Below, piece by piece: positions 1 through 13,300 of a stretch of DNA of 64,000 nt. Source of the stretch: Paulownia fortunei. Its lineage: Eukaryota; Streptophyta; Magnoliopsida; Lamiales; Paulowniaceae. Made by a program: the position numbers and the translations under genes. Under the pieces are notes generated by a model, which saw nothing but the letters and a program-made list of their open reading frames with translations, made no database searches and had not been told where the DNA came from. The stretch covers positions 21,522,216-21,586,215 of the forward strand of contig CM033114.1 in the NCBI GenBank assembly GCA_019321725.1, in the 5' to 3' direction. Every line of letters begins with the position of its first letter. The stretch's first letter is position 1.

Positions 1-2699
1 CTTATTTATCATAACGGTTCTTTGATAATTTCGATGATACTAAACTTTAAAATCTTAATACTCCTATTTGTTATGTTATTTAATAATATTCAATAATCTT
101 TTAAGAAACTGACTACATTGCATATAGTTATATTGGCTCGTCAACCATATCAATGAAGTCTCACTTGTTTTGAGAGAGGGGAGTATTTTTATACTACCTG
201 AGAAGAAATTTAGAGTGACCATTACATGGAAACCCTTCTGAATTCAAATGGGAAAAAAAAAAAAGAAATCCTTTATTTTGGCCACCAAAAAAACAAATTG
301 ATAAAAAAAAGGGAGATACTTGTCCAAAATATTCATGTTTCAACTTTCAACCCTTCCATTTTTTTTATTTTTTTTTCAGAAACGATAATTTTTGGACATT
401 TGTTCAATTCTACTTTATTTCCTCGGCCTGCAGATCCATGCTTGATAACACAAGAAAACAAAGATAGGAAGCAGGGCCTGCACACAGTTTTTCTCTGTTT
501 TTTTTTTCTCTATTGTTAGATTATTGAGTGATTTCTTCTGTTATTTGACTTGCTTTCTTCTTGTCTCTTCCTTTTGTTCTTTATGTATTCTGATTGGAAC
601 TGTTATAACTCTCATCTTTTTGGATATGTAAATGGGGAAAAAATAATAATCATGGAAGGAGATATCCTTTGCATGTAATTGGCATACATAATAGTGATTA
701 ATTTTAATTGTATATATGAAATACACTGACATATAAAATATTTTTACGAAAATTAATGTTTGTGAACTCGAGTTTCAACATGATGATACTATGAATTGAT
801 ATGCGTGCATTCTAATATGTAATCCAAAATCTTAATCCAACACTTAAGATCTTGAATAATATTTAAGTGGATGACAATTGTTTTATTAATTCTTTAATAA
901 AAAATAATAAAAACTAAATATATGTGTATGCATTGTCTTATATGGATAATTACATTCTTTACTCTCATTTTGACTAATTAATATTATTACACCATATAAT
1001 ACATTCTTGTACTTTGACTAATTAATATTATTACAATAGAAGAAAGATAGAAAAATTAATTATATAGTTTTGTTCAGTAAAATCTGCATTCACACGCAAA
1101 CCTAAAGAAGCAGATAAAGAAATTGTAATGGGATTCTGTCTGAAGATAGAGGCTACATTTTCACATGCTACTTTAATAATACTTGTGATGTGAAACACAA
1201 GACCAAACATAAACATAAAATTAGGACAACTATCTTACTTTCAAAATTGCTTGTATTTATGCAAATCAGGAGCTTCAGTCTTGGGATTTCCAATGCTCTC
1301 TGCAGTTTGAACTTTGAAGTCTATAATGAATCACCCTAAAACCAATTTGGCTGAAACATGATATCATGACAACCACATTTTTGTCCCACAAACACATTTG
1401 GGAGAATAATTGGGTTAAAATCAAGACACCAATCACAAACAGATTGTGCATCATTCATTGGGATTGTTTCATCATTTAGCTTCAAAATGGAGTGAACGCT
1501 ATCCAACAGATTGATTGTCGAAACTCTATATATCATAAACTGTAACGCTGACGAGTTAACTTGATGACTCTTTTGAGAAATAGTTGCATAAATGTTTATA
1601 TTTTCAGTCCTAATCTTAACGCGACTTAGCTTCGTGCTTAGGAAGACTCCACCTATTTATTTTTTATGAGTCCGCGCTAATCAATTTATTCATTAATTAT
1701 TTGCACATATTGTAATTGCCCCACCTATAAATAAAAAGTGATATTGTAATGTAGAATTAAAAGAAATGAAAATATTATAGCCCTTAAATGACCAAACCAC
1801 GTATTTCTTTATATTCTTACTCTCTTCAGTCTTTAAGTATTCTCTCTTCACATTTAACAAATTGGAAAGTATTAAGGAATTTTCTCATTTTTTTAAAACT
1901 CATTTTTTTAAAAAGAACAATATTGAAATTGTATATGAATTATTACGAGAAAATACTAATTAATCTATGCACTTAATCAAACCAAGAGATTCAAATATAT
2001 TAGGCCCAACAGAAAGCCCATAATTGACTATGTGACCATGTGGATTGAGATATGGGTAACCGACAACTTGATTGGGCTTGGATTGATCATTGATCGAATC
2101 CATTTGTAATTTAAATATTTTGAATTTGAATCGAATTTAAGATTCATTAAATTTTCGTGTCAAAGTTCAATAACATTTAATAGGTGAGGCTAACTATTTT
2201 ATTCTGAATTTAATTTTTGAATTTTCAATTTCTACATAAACACACTTTATATTTATAATTATATTAAAGAATTTTGAATTCATGTATTTGACTCGAATAT
2301 CTTATTTTTATCATATTTGGATCTGATATGTTGAATGTAGTTGTATCTAGATCCGACAATGCTCGAGTTGGATCCATAATTCGCCCTCTCCACATTCCTA
2401 AGATTGTATCTATTGCTCAACTCAATCTAATTGGGTCCGCCCAGGCTCAAACCCAACCCATTAGGCCCATGTTCGTCCCAGTGAAAATGCCTTGACCCGA
2501 CCCGTAACAACTTTTTTCTTTGGGTCCCCCCTTCTTATACAATGATCACATGAATAAAAAATGAAAAAATAATATATATAGAAAATCGCATATAACTACC
2601 ATTTAGAGCGTGATTGGTTTCTGCTGCTCACGCTCGCTGTCTCTCTCTACGGTCAGACTTTCTCGCTCTAGATTCCGATCTGTTTCGGACAATTCCCCA
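1..2699. other. AT-rich 5' flank of VHA-H, no supported gene
   Basis: No reading frame here has recognisable domains. A 66-codon minus-strand frame at 1336-1536 is unsupported. The stretch at about 2390-2500 is GC-richer and contains a GGCCCA box (TGGGCC on the other strand, a site II-type element common in housekeeping plant promoters) at 2464-2469, about 235 bases before the VHA-H start. The promoter of VHA-H must lie at the right end of this stretch, but I cannot place the transcription start. Confidence 0.5.
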
Positions 2700-5600
2700 A
2701 TGCCCATGGATCAAGCGGAGCTCTCCACCGACCAGGTATGCCGCCACTTATACGTACACTTCGCATGTGTGAATGCGCTCAATACACTCACTTACGGCCA
2801 CAAACAATTGGCGGATTGATTCGTTTTTTTTTTTCCCGATGCTATTGATTATTGTGTGAAGGTTTTGAGGAGGGATATTCCATGGGAGACTTATATGACG
2901 ACTAAGCTGATTACGGGAACTGGGCTTCAGCTGTTGCGGCGATATGATAAGAAGCCCGAGAATTACAAGGCTCAGTTGCTGGATGATGTAATTGTCTTAC
3001 TGCTGAAGTATATCTGTTTTGTCAGATGTTGATGGTGTTTTTGCAGTGAGATAAAAATATAAATTTTGTTTTACTATTTATTTGGTGGGTAGCGTGCATT
3101 TTGGGATAATTAGTTTGTTTGTAAGTTGTTCGCTGATGATTTGAAAGGGTGTGGAAGTGCGAGTGAATTTGTTTTGGCAATTGTTAATTGATTTTGTCGT
3201 TCTTATAAAATGTCTATGCCTTCTGATATAAAAAGTGGATGCTTTGTCTTTTAGATTTTCTGCTTCTTTATTGGGCCATGCTGCGTATTCTAGTTTTGAA
3301 ACTCAGAATTGTGACAGGGGTGGCAAAATATTTTTTTAAATAAATATGAAAAAGGAAAATTTTGATGCATAAAAAAAGAAGCTATGCACCTTCCCCTGCG
3401 ATTTTATAAATGTCATTAACTATGTTAGGGTTTTTAAATTGATCACTTAATCCTGATTTTCCTTCAGTTGGTATCATGGATTATGAGTAATCTGTGATAC
3501 AGTTGGAGGAATTCGTTGTAGGGCACATGTGCACGTGCTGTTGTAGCATTCAATTTCAGCAATTGGCTCCATGCCTGATATGGCGCATTATGTTAATGCT
3601 GAAGTTGAACTGTATCTGGCTTTGATAAACAATTGTCGTTAGACATTAGTTGACAGTTTGCAAAAACTGTTGCAGGATGGTCCATCTTACGTTCGCATTT
3701 TTGTGAGCATTTTGCGTGACATATTCAAGGAAGAAACTGTGGAATATGTTTTAGCTCTTATTGATGAAATGCTCTCAGGTGACTGACAAATGCATTTGCT
3801 TTTCAATTAAAATTTGCAATAACAAATGGCTAACCTTTTCTTTTCTTTTCTTTTCAACGGCAGCAAACCCCAAAAGAGCTAGATTATTTCACGATAATTC
3901 TCTCACCAACGAGGATATATATGATCCTTTCCTGAGGCAAGGATTCTGCATGTACTATTTTTGCATCTAATATTTGTCTAGGACATGAGTTTATCCATTT
4001 CCATTGAGTGAACATATTATTTTAAGTGTTGGTACATCTCCATCTTCCTTCACCCTCCCTCCCTACCCAAAAGAAAAGGTGGATCAACAAGATTTAGCAC
4101 CTATTGCTACTTACATAGGCTAGCATTTAGTCTTAGAGCAGGCCTTTTCTCATTTTGTTGAAATTGTGATGCTTGTCACCTTGGTTTTGAAGATCCTTGA
4201 CCAGATAACACCCCTCTTCCCCCACTCCAAGAAGGAAAACAAAAACAAAATGAAGATGGATTACATAAATGCTGCAGTTGGTAGTTGCTGGTGCTGCATG
4301 TTAAGTAGGGCTGTTATTTGATACATATTTTAAGTGTCTCTCTTGCATCTAAGTAAGCACTATCTTAAGCTTATATTGAATCAAACAACAGTATAGTTTG
4401 TGAAGAAGTTCTTTAGTATCCTTGGAATGGATGACAAGCTCCAATTTCATTTGCAGATTGCTCTGGAAAGGTAACTGGTATATACAAGAGAAGAGCTGCA
4501 AGATAATTTCTTTGATAATAAGGTGTGAAAAGACGTATATTACTGGGCATGCAAACTATATTTGTTGTCTTCTGCAGAACTTACCTTATTTCATTAATTT
4601 CAGTGGAAGGCCGAAAGCTCAGGAGAGTGCCATTGCTAATGGGGCATCAAATTCAAAGAAGGAAATCACTACTATAAATGATGTTTTGAAGGGACTGGTT
4701 GAGTGGTTGTGCACTCAGGTTTGTGCTCTTTCCATTCTTTATTCATTAGTTTGTTATGCAGGTGACAAAGGTTATTCAATGTTTGATGTCAGTCTGTATC
4801 ATGTCTTGCCATCATTGAAAACAAAACTTTAACAATTTCAAAACAAGGATTTCATAAATCTAAACTCTTGCACAGAAAAGCATAAAGGCTTTAGTAAAAT
4901 CCAAAATTGCAAAAATACAAAATAGGAAACTATAGAAGTGTGCTTGAGAGGAATTTCAGAATATCTACTTTTGGATTTTTTGCTTGAAAGAAAAGAGAGT
5001 TAAACATTTTATCACACTGAATCAAATGTGTTCTAGAATCAAGGGGAGATAGGTATCATCTCACGTAGTTAAATTAAATGTTTCACCGACTATTGTTATT
5101 TTTCTTACGACAATGAACAACTCTATGGATCTAAGTAGCTAGTATTGGAAGACTGATCAACAAAATTAAAAGTAAATAACATGGACCAATCTAAGAAGTG
5201 ACTGTTGGTGTTGCACACGTAATACTGGTTATATCATGATGATGTAGCTAGCACGATTCGGATCTGATCATAGAAAAGATTCTCTTCAAGCGAACCAGCC
5301 TATCTTCTGTATAAGGGTTACACGGTGGTTGGAACAAAGACACATTTGGTTGTGAATTTTATAAACTTTTATTAAATTGAGAAATTGATCTCCCATTTTA
5401 TAAACTTTTCAATATAAGATGGTGAATTAACATTGTAAAAGGTAACTTCAGATTTGCAATGTATCTCCATTAATTTTGAGAGACAAACCTAAGGTTGTAT
5501 AGTTAGCTAGGAGAGTGGTCTTATCATGAACTCAGTTTAGGAATAAATTGGTGAGTATTCCAATAAGATCTTTCACTTGGGGAAATTTTTTTATATCTTC

Positions 5601-7612
5601 ATTCAATAGTATATAGCCACCAATCCTTGTATTCATGCTTGCCTACTTATACAGCTGAAGAAGCCATCTCATCCTAGCCGTGGCATTCCAACAGCTATTA
5701 ATTGCCTCGCAACTCTACTGAAAGAGTCTGTGGTGCGATCATCATTTGTTCAAGCAGATGGTGTAAAGTTGCTCATTCCTCAAATTTCTCCAGCATCCAC
5801 TCAACAATCCATCCAGGTAAAGTCTATTCAGGATTACTATACAGTAAAGCATTTAAATTCTACTCCCAACTTTGCCATTTCGGAATCTATTAAGGTGGTT
5901 GGTGGATTGGGTTCTGAATCTATCCTACACAAGTAGAGTTGGCAGTGTTGGCTTTGTAATAGTAATGTATGATTTCTTATAAGTGGGTATTTGAAACAGC
6001 TCCTCTATGAGACTTGCCTTTGTGTGTGGCTCCTGTCTTACTATGAACCTGCAATTGAGTACTTGGCTACTTCTAGATCCTTGCCACGGTTGATTGAAGT
6101 TGTCAAGGGATCCACAAAGGAAAAGGTGAGTTCCTTATTAAGATGCATTTATTGAGACAAACATATATAGACTTTTTTAGATCCCTTTATATGTCAGTTA
6201 CATCTATGATTGGCCTCCGTATCATTGATAATAGATTTGACTATTCTGTATCTCAGTTTACATAATACTAAGCTTCCCTCAATCCCTCCGCAAATAACTT
6301 TCTATCAACTTCTGGTAGGTCGTCAGGGTAGTTGTCTTGACTCTGAGAAATTTGTTGCACAAAGGGACTTTTGGTGCTCAGATGGTAGACCTGGGACTGC
6401 CACAGCTTGTTCAGAGTTTGAAAGCTCAGGCATGGAGTGATGAGGTGAGAAAATATTTTTCTGAGAATGCAAACCAATCATAATGGTTAGTCATATTATC
6501 ATGTGATAATTAATGTTTTGGCAGAGTTAATATTCCATGGTTCTGCCTTATCTGTTTTATCAGGACTACTGCCCTGCCAAGATACTGGTGTTGAGTGCAA
6601 GCGTTTTTTAATTGTTCTTTTTGTTTATTCTTACAGTGAACATTTTTTTCCCTAATTTTTCTCTGTGTATTTCTTTCTTTTTTTATTGGGTTGATGTTGG
6701 GAGTTGAGTGGGGTTCATCAATTTATCACATGCACAATGACATAATAAGATAGTTATTGGTTGAGTATGAGTTAAAAAAATCTTTCTCCAACTCATGATT
6801 ACTAGGTTACAAATTTCAGTACTGATGCTGTAGTAAGCGTATTTGATTGCTTTCAATATCTGCTTTTGTGCTGAGATGAATCGAGCTTCACCTGGGTCTC
6901 AGCACTAACATTCTTATTCTCCTCCCTTTTAGGATGATCTTCCCTAATCTCTTCATTGCTCTTGATATGTAGCTGCCAAACTTATTCTGCAGGATTTGCT
7001 GGAAGCTCTTAACCTACTGGAAGAAGGTTTGAAAGATAACATCAAGAAGCTAAGTTCTTTTGATAAGTATAAGCATGTAGTCCTCCTTGGACATCTTGAT
7101 TGGTCACCCATGCATAAAGATCCTATATTCTGGCGGGACAACATTACAAACTTTGAAGAACATGATTTTCAGGTTGGATTCCATGTCATTCGATGCTATA
7201 TGGAGTGATCTCTATTGATACTTCATTGCATTATTATTTCCAGTTTCTTCTTCATTCTTCTCCTTCAGCAAGCACACTCAAAAAGTGATGAATTGATTTG
7301 AACATACTTTTTTTTTTCCTGTTTCTCTTTGCACAAAACTGATACTTTGACACACTCCTGCAGATTCTAAGGGTCCTGGTCACAATTTTGGACACATCCA
7401 CTGATCCTAGAACACTTGCTGTTGCTTGCTATGATCTCTCACAGTTCATTCAGTACCATCCTGCTGGGCGAATCATTGTGAATGACCTCAAAGCAAAGGA
7501 GCGGGTGATGAAACTGATGAACCATGAAAATGCGGAAGTTACTAAAAATGCCTTGCTCTGCATCCAAAGGCTATTTCTAGGTGCCAAATATGCAAGCTTT
7601 TTACAGGCTTAA
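2700..7612 (+). CDS. VHA-H: V-type proton ATPase subunit H
   Basis: Subunit H belongs to the cytosolic V1 sector of the vacuolar H+-ATPase and helps couple V1 to the membrane V0 sector, controlling ATP hydrolysis and proton pumping at vacuole and endomembranes. I placed 11 exons from splice borders and frame: 2700-2735, 2862-2987, 3676-3778, 3864-3936, 4457-4522, 4604-4718, 5655-5816, 6000-6125, 6319-6444, 6993-7172, 7364-7612. They sum to 454 codons (453 aa), slightly above the usual plant length near 441. The product follows the family throughout: MDQAELS start, [64 protein letters not shown], and the C-terminal armadillo-like part ending [10 protein letters not shown]. The first ATG gives MPMDQAEL; the family start is the second ATG at 2706. 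One intron has a GC donor. Identification rests on recalled family sequence. Confidence 0.95.
3937..4456 (+). other. GC-AG intron of VHA-H
   Basis: Exon 4 must end at 3936 (CCT TTC CTG AG) and exon 5 must begin at 4457 (A TTG CTC TGG) to give the conserved [10 protein letters not shown]. The intron therefore starts with GCAAGG and ends with TTTGCAG. No GT donor at this place keeps the frame and the conserved residues. GC-AG introns are a known minor class of U2 introns. Confidence 0.8.
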
Positions 7613-10345
7613 AGCATTGTTTATAGAAGCCATTGGCTTTCCAGATTAATTTAATGATTTCTTTTTTCTTTTTCCTTTTTTCTTTTTTGTTTTAACAAGG
7701 AATGCGCAAGTTGCTTGTATTACTTATATACTTACTACCCATCGGGAGCATTACAGGTGTAGCGCCCTTTTCATTGGTTGTTTACTGTGATCAATGTTTG
7801 AAGAGTTATTTTTATTTTCTCATTCACAATCCAATAAGATGAGAGAGCTTTTATTCTATGCTTCGCACTTGTATCTTAACTATTGATCAATAATTAGCAT
7901 GTTAATTGTTACATCTCTTGGCCAATTTTTGACTTACTAATTTCATAGTTAGTCTCTCCCATGTTTTGCTTGATGTTCCCTTTCAGTGGCCCAGCTTTAT
8001 CTTTTGTCCTTAAGGGAAGTTCTACTAAACTGTGAATGCCCAAAGTTATTTCTAGTCCAGCTGAGTATAACTTGCTGAAATTGATTCACTGTCAGTTCTT
8101 TTTTATATGAAAAACAGAGCGTGGCTGACAGAAAACTCTGTTCATGGAAAATGGAAAAACTCCATTCTTGACCATTAATCGGTTGATGGCAAATTGGCTG
8201 TTGCAGTTTATGTGCAAGTCTAAGCCAACCTTTTTTGCTTTGCTAAATATAGTTTGCTTCCATAGTATGACTTAGACATTGAGATTTGGTGAAGAACAAA
8301 TTAAAGGGTGGAAGTATGGATTACCAAAATGTTCACCAATATAGGTGTTAACTATGTGAATGAGGGAAGCACATTTGTTTGCTAAGCTTCATATTATTTG
8401 GCAAGAGAATGAATTGCAGCTTCTCCACATTTTTACTTATTCCAAGTGCAATTTCATGGATCCCACCACTGATATAAGCTGAAGAAATTTCAGCAGTCCT
8501 CAACCTTTTTACTCTTTTATACTCTGTAGTACAAAGTCATATAGACTTTTCATACTGCAAGAAAGAGCACTGCAGCATTTTGACTCTGCTAAAATCTATA
8601 AATACCTCTTCTTGAAATGAAATAAGTTATAGTTTGCTGTCTGAATATTGTTGTGTATTATCGTTTTCACGTTTTCAGACATTTTTTACACTTTTAATTT
8701 TCTCCATAACTTGCGGTGAATTTTTAATGGTTTATTTATTTTTAGAGAAAAAAAAAAAGGAGGGAGGAATGTGGAAAACATGAGCGTGCACAAAGAAACT
8801 ATAAAATAGTTAAAAAAACAACAACATTGCACTTGAAATAAATCATAATAATAAGTGCAATGAAGGAATGTTTAATGAAATAACATAAACAAGTGGGTGC
8901 TAATGCAGTAATGCTATCCATGATGGGACATGGGAATAACTTTGGAACAATTTGGTACTTCTACAGTAAGTGATTAATCTAGTAATGATTAGTATCTTAA
9001 TAATCATTTTATCATTAAAAAAATAATAAATAATCAAACAAAACATGATTAATATCTTTTTATATGATTCATGACTCGACTAAAATAATATCGGACATGA
9101 CCCGAAAAGAATGTCCTTAATCCACTATTATATGTACTCTAAATTTTTTCAAATGAGGACACTAGTCACAAGGAGAAACACCCATACGTGCAAAGAAAAT
9201 TTATAAAATAATTTTCAATATTAATAATAAGATAATTTTTGATATTTTTACTTATTTCATTTACTAATTGAATTCTCAACTACCTTTAGATTTCAATTCC
9301 ATTTAAGTTTCGAGAATTTTAATTGAGGATCACCACTGATAACTTAATATATGCTCGATTTGCAGATTATCCTTTTTTGAACCATATTAACACTTGCATC
9401 TATAAGTCAATCATAAAAGATAATTTTTAAACTCAAATTCGTATAAAAAATTAATATCAAATAATTAATATTTTTTTAAATATTCGGAATAATAAATAAC
9501 ACTCAAATAATTTTAAAATTTTATAACATCAAATCATCTAAAATAATCTAAAATTCAATAGAATAAGCTTCAAATAATTTGTTATCTGAATATCGTTATC
9601 AAATGCACACGGTCCAATTCTCAACCCGACTGTATCTAAAGAATCTAAGCCGTACACCTGCGCTACACTATAGACTTCCCCAGTTCGAACAACCCGAACT
9701 CTTTTTCGGGTCCAAAGGCGCTTTGCTTTTGCTTTTGAACTCCCAAAAAATAAATTCATTTCAAAAAAGAAGAAAAAAAATTCACTCAGATTACACAGAA
9801 TTCAATATTCCCTCTCGCTCTAAGTACTTTCTCTCTCTGCCTATACATACAGATCACTTGTATGCATACGTCACTGTGTAAGCAACCGCCGTCGTACACT
9901 CTGTTTCCGGGTTTCGATCTTAGCTGGAATTGAAGTTTCTGCGGTTCAATTGGGGTTTCTTGAATTCGTTGAGCTGATAATTTTGGTGGATTTTCGAGGA
10001 AAGTCTTGGTTTTGGGAGTGTCGAGGGTTTTTATTGGGTTTGCGTGTGGTGTTTTAGTGTTTATGCGGAATCTAGGGTTTGTTTGTTCGGGCTCTGGTTT
10101 GAGAATGGGAATTGAATGTGGATTGTGTTTGATTTTACATGTGGGTCCTGATTGAAGTGAAAAGCTTGGTGCTTTAAGTTAAAGTTGGGTTTTTGTGTGT
10201 GTGTGTAATTTTAGTGTTTTGACTGTTGTTTTTGTACATAGGAATGAAAAATTAGAGGAGAAATAACCGAGTCGAAGTAGTTGTGTTCTGTTGTTTGTAA
10301 GAATAGAATAATTATTGGTTGGGATTGAAAGAGGGAGAAGGAGAA
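7613..10345. other. VHA-H 3' flank and kleisin promoter/leader
   Basis: No coding region is supported. The first part is T-rich 3' flank of VHA-H. A 10-bp perfect inverted repeat (CATTGCACTT / AAGTGCAATG) lies near 8825-8863. From about 9780 the base composition changes to CT-rich and then G/T-rich leader sequence, typical of a plant 5' UTR. A polypyrimidine-like acceptor ending ACATAG near 10241 hints at a leader intron ending about 100 bases before the kleisin ATG. The minus-strand frame at 9538-9759 is not convincing. Confidence 0.45.
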
Positions 10346-13300
10346 ATGTTTTATTCACAGTTCATATTGGCGAAAAAGGGGCCGCTGGGGACCATTTGGA
10401 TAGCGGCGCACTTGGAGCGTAAGCTTCGTAAGAATCAGGTTGCTGATACTGATATTGGAGTTTCCGTAGGTAAAGTTGTGATTGTTCATCATTAATATCA
10501 CTCTTTTTCATATCTTACTACTGTTATTACTCTTGCTTAATCTGTTGAATGATATATCCTCATGGTTGACACATGCATGCACACTTGTTAGTGGATGGAA
10601 AATTATGGTTAGATTGGTGGTAATAAAAATAAGGTAAAAGAAGTATTCATAATGTGGCTTGTGTCTAGTATTAATAAATTAGAATAGGTATGATGGCTTG
10701 CATGAGTTAGTTGTCTGCTCCTTTCTAGGGGAGCTGTATTTGGTTTTTGAAATTAGAAAAGTTATTGAAATCAAATGTAAGTCAGAATTTTGTTGTTTTA
10801 AGTACCAAATTGAGGAAGTAGTGGAGATTTCCGTTCCATCAATAAATAGGTTCAGTTTTGCTGGATATTGTACTATGCAAGGTCAATAGCACCGGATAAC
10901 AATTCTGGTCGGACCTACTTCCCACATATTGAATCCAACATTTTAGTGCCTCAAATCTTGCTTTGATTTCATAAAAGAGGTTCCCTTTATGTGTTGCTAA
11001 TAACAGGAATGTATGTTTAGGTTCATTAGATTTTTTATTCTATTTTCATTGTCTTCTTTATTATGTTAGGGAAAAGAAAAAGGAATTCTTTACGTTAGTT
11101 TTCCAGAAGCCATAGAAAGTACTCACTGTATTGCAACTATCCTATACTTGTTGTGCATGTTTTCTTTAGGAAGTGAGAGACCACACTCGTTTAGGAATTT
11201 TTTTTTACCTCTGGCACGTAGATTATGCCATACTTCTTTAAACTCTAGGATCGAATTCGATGAAATAATTTACTTCTGTGACTTTGGGCTTTTGTTTGGC
11301 TGTGCAACAACGTTTAGTTGGAAATCTCTGAATAATTATATGAAGAAATGAATAAATCATGTTTAATATGCAGTGGAATGTGATTGGTGTCATGAATGTT
11401 ATGTACTTTTTGATAAGCAATCCCTCGAGAACCTATCACTCAGTCTTTGGGTACTTATTACATTTGACAAACCTTGCCTTGGTCAATCTGCTGAGGGATG
11501 GCGTGGGGATACCATCTGCTGCTTGCAATTCCTTTTTGGAATACAGACCTAACTACTGGAAGAAGAGGAATTATTTTCATGAGTTTACCACAGTCAACAT
11601 ACAGCCAGATAACAGAAAGGAAGTAATAATATGATCTGTGAGTGAACAAAGAGACAACAAAATTAATTCAAATTCTCAGTTCATTGAAGGTGTACAAAAA
11701 TGGTAAATCATAGTTTATATGTTTCACCCATAATGATAAATATGGAAACACAATCGGGTAAGTTACATTAGTGAAACCACTTAAGGTCCTTACAGTGACT
11801 ATGAATCCCTACTCTTGTACCTCTAACAAGGCATAAAAACCATATTCATGATTTGCATGCAGGAATAATCTTTTTAAAAAATTGCTTAATTCATCTTCAA
11901 TTAATGTAATCATCACCTTTTCTGTGTAAATTCTATTGCTAATTATGCGATTGGAAACTTTTGGAACTATACTGCTTTTAGATTTTGTTCATTTTTGCTG
12001 TAATAAGTATTTATATCTTGTTTAATATACTCTGCTTGCATTGTACAGATTCAATTCTTTTTCCAGAGGTGCCGATTGCACTTCGATTGTCCAGCCATCT
12101 TCTGCTTGGCGTGGTGAGAATCTATAATAGAAAGGTGAACTACCTCTTTGATGATTGCAGTGAGGCTTTGCTCAAAGTCAAACAAGCGTTTCGCTCTACT
12201 GCTGTGGATCTACCTCCAGAAGAGTCAAAGGCGCCGTATCACTCCATCACCTTGCCAGAGAAGTTTGATCTTGATGATTTTGAGCTGCCAGATAGCGACA
12301 TTTTCCAGGGGTTTGTTCAAAAGTTTTTAATTTCTATATCCTTGAAAGCTATTTTGTCTTTATAAATGTGTTTGAAATTTTCTTCATATGTTATACATTG
12401 GTAAAGCTGATACTTATAATGGTTTTAAAGATTTGTCAGCCCATCATTTTGTACACAATGCATATATAAAAGCTCCACCCAGACATGATATAGGATAAAT
12501 GGACTAATTGATTAGTAGATATAAAAAGAGATTGGTCTCTATCTAAGTGACATGGTAAAATGATTGGAGACACTTGAGGATGTTTAGAGGAGATTGTGTT
12601 ATTCTTTATCTTTCAAGCATGGGCTTTTTATTTCATCTAGTCTAACATGCCAACTGCAAAATTTGCAGCAACTATGTAGATCATCATATCAGTTCGAGGG
12701 AGCAAATCACCCTTCAGGATACCATGGAGGGTGTCAGTTACTCCACATCGAAGTTTGGGCTGGACGGTTAGTAGTCGTTTTGCTTGTTTTGCACGATTTC
12801 CTGACTGTTATGTCTTGTCTCCACATACTCTGAAAAGCGGCATCATGTAACCAAATATATGAAGATGATGAATTTTTTTACTAGTTATTAATGTGGTGCT
12901 TCTATATGTTTTTCATTTCTTAATTTATGCTTGTTATGTTCTTAGAGAGATTTGGTGATGGCGATGCGTCTGGATTGGACCTTGATGAGGTACATCATGA
13001 TTGATGCTGTTATTATGTTTTATTCTCTTTCATTTTTATAGTGCTGTAGACAATTGTTTTTTTATCATGTTGGTGTTGTTTGGAGAACTTTATGCGATAG
13101 TATATGGTGTTACTTGAATACCTGTAGCAAGTTAAATGAACTAAACTTTATTATCGGCGTAACACATTGAAACTGATTTACTTCAAGTGGTGAAAACTAC
13201 TTTTTTGTTTTTGAATTTGCAAGGAGAACTAATGAAAATGTTTTCTCTGTGGGGATATTGTTCATCATATTTTGCTATCTTTTTTTGATTGAGTGAATTT

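Noticed and set aside
1336..1536. 66-codon minus-strand frame upstream of VHA-H
   Set aside because: It looks somewhat protein-like but has no recognisable domain, no splice context and no neighbouring frame that extends it.
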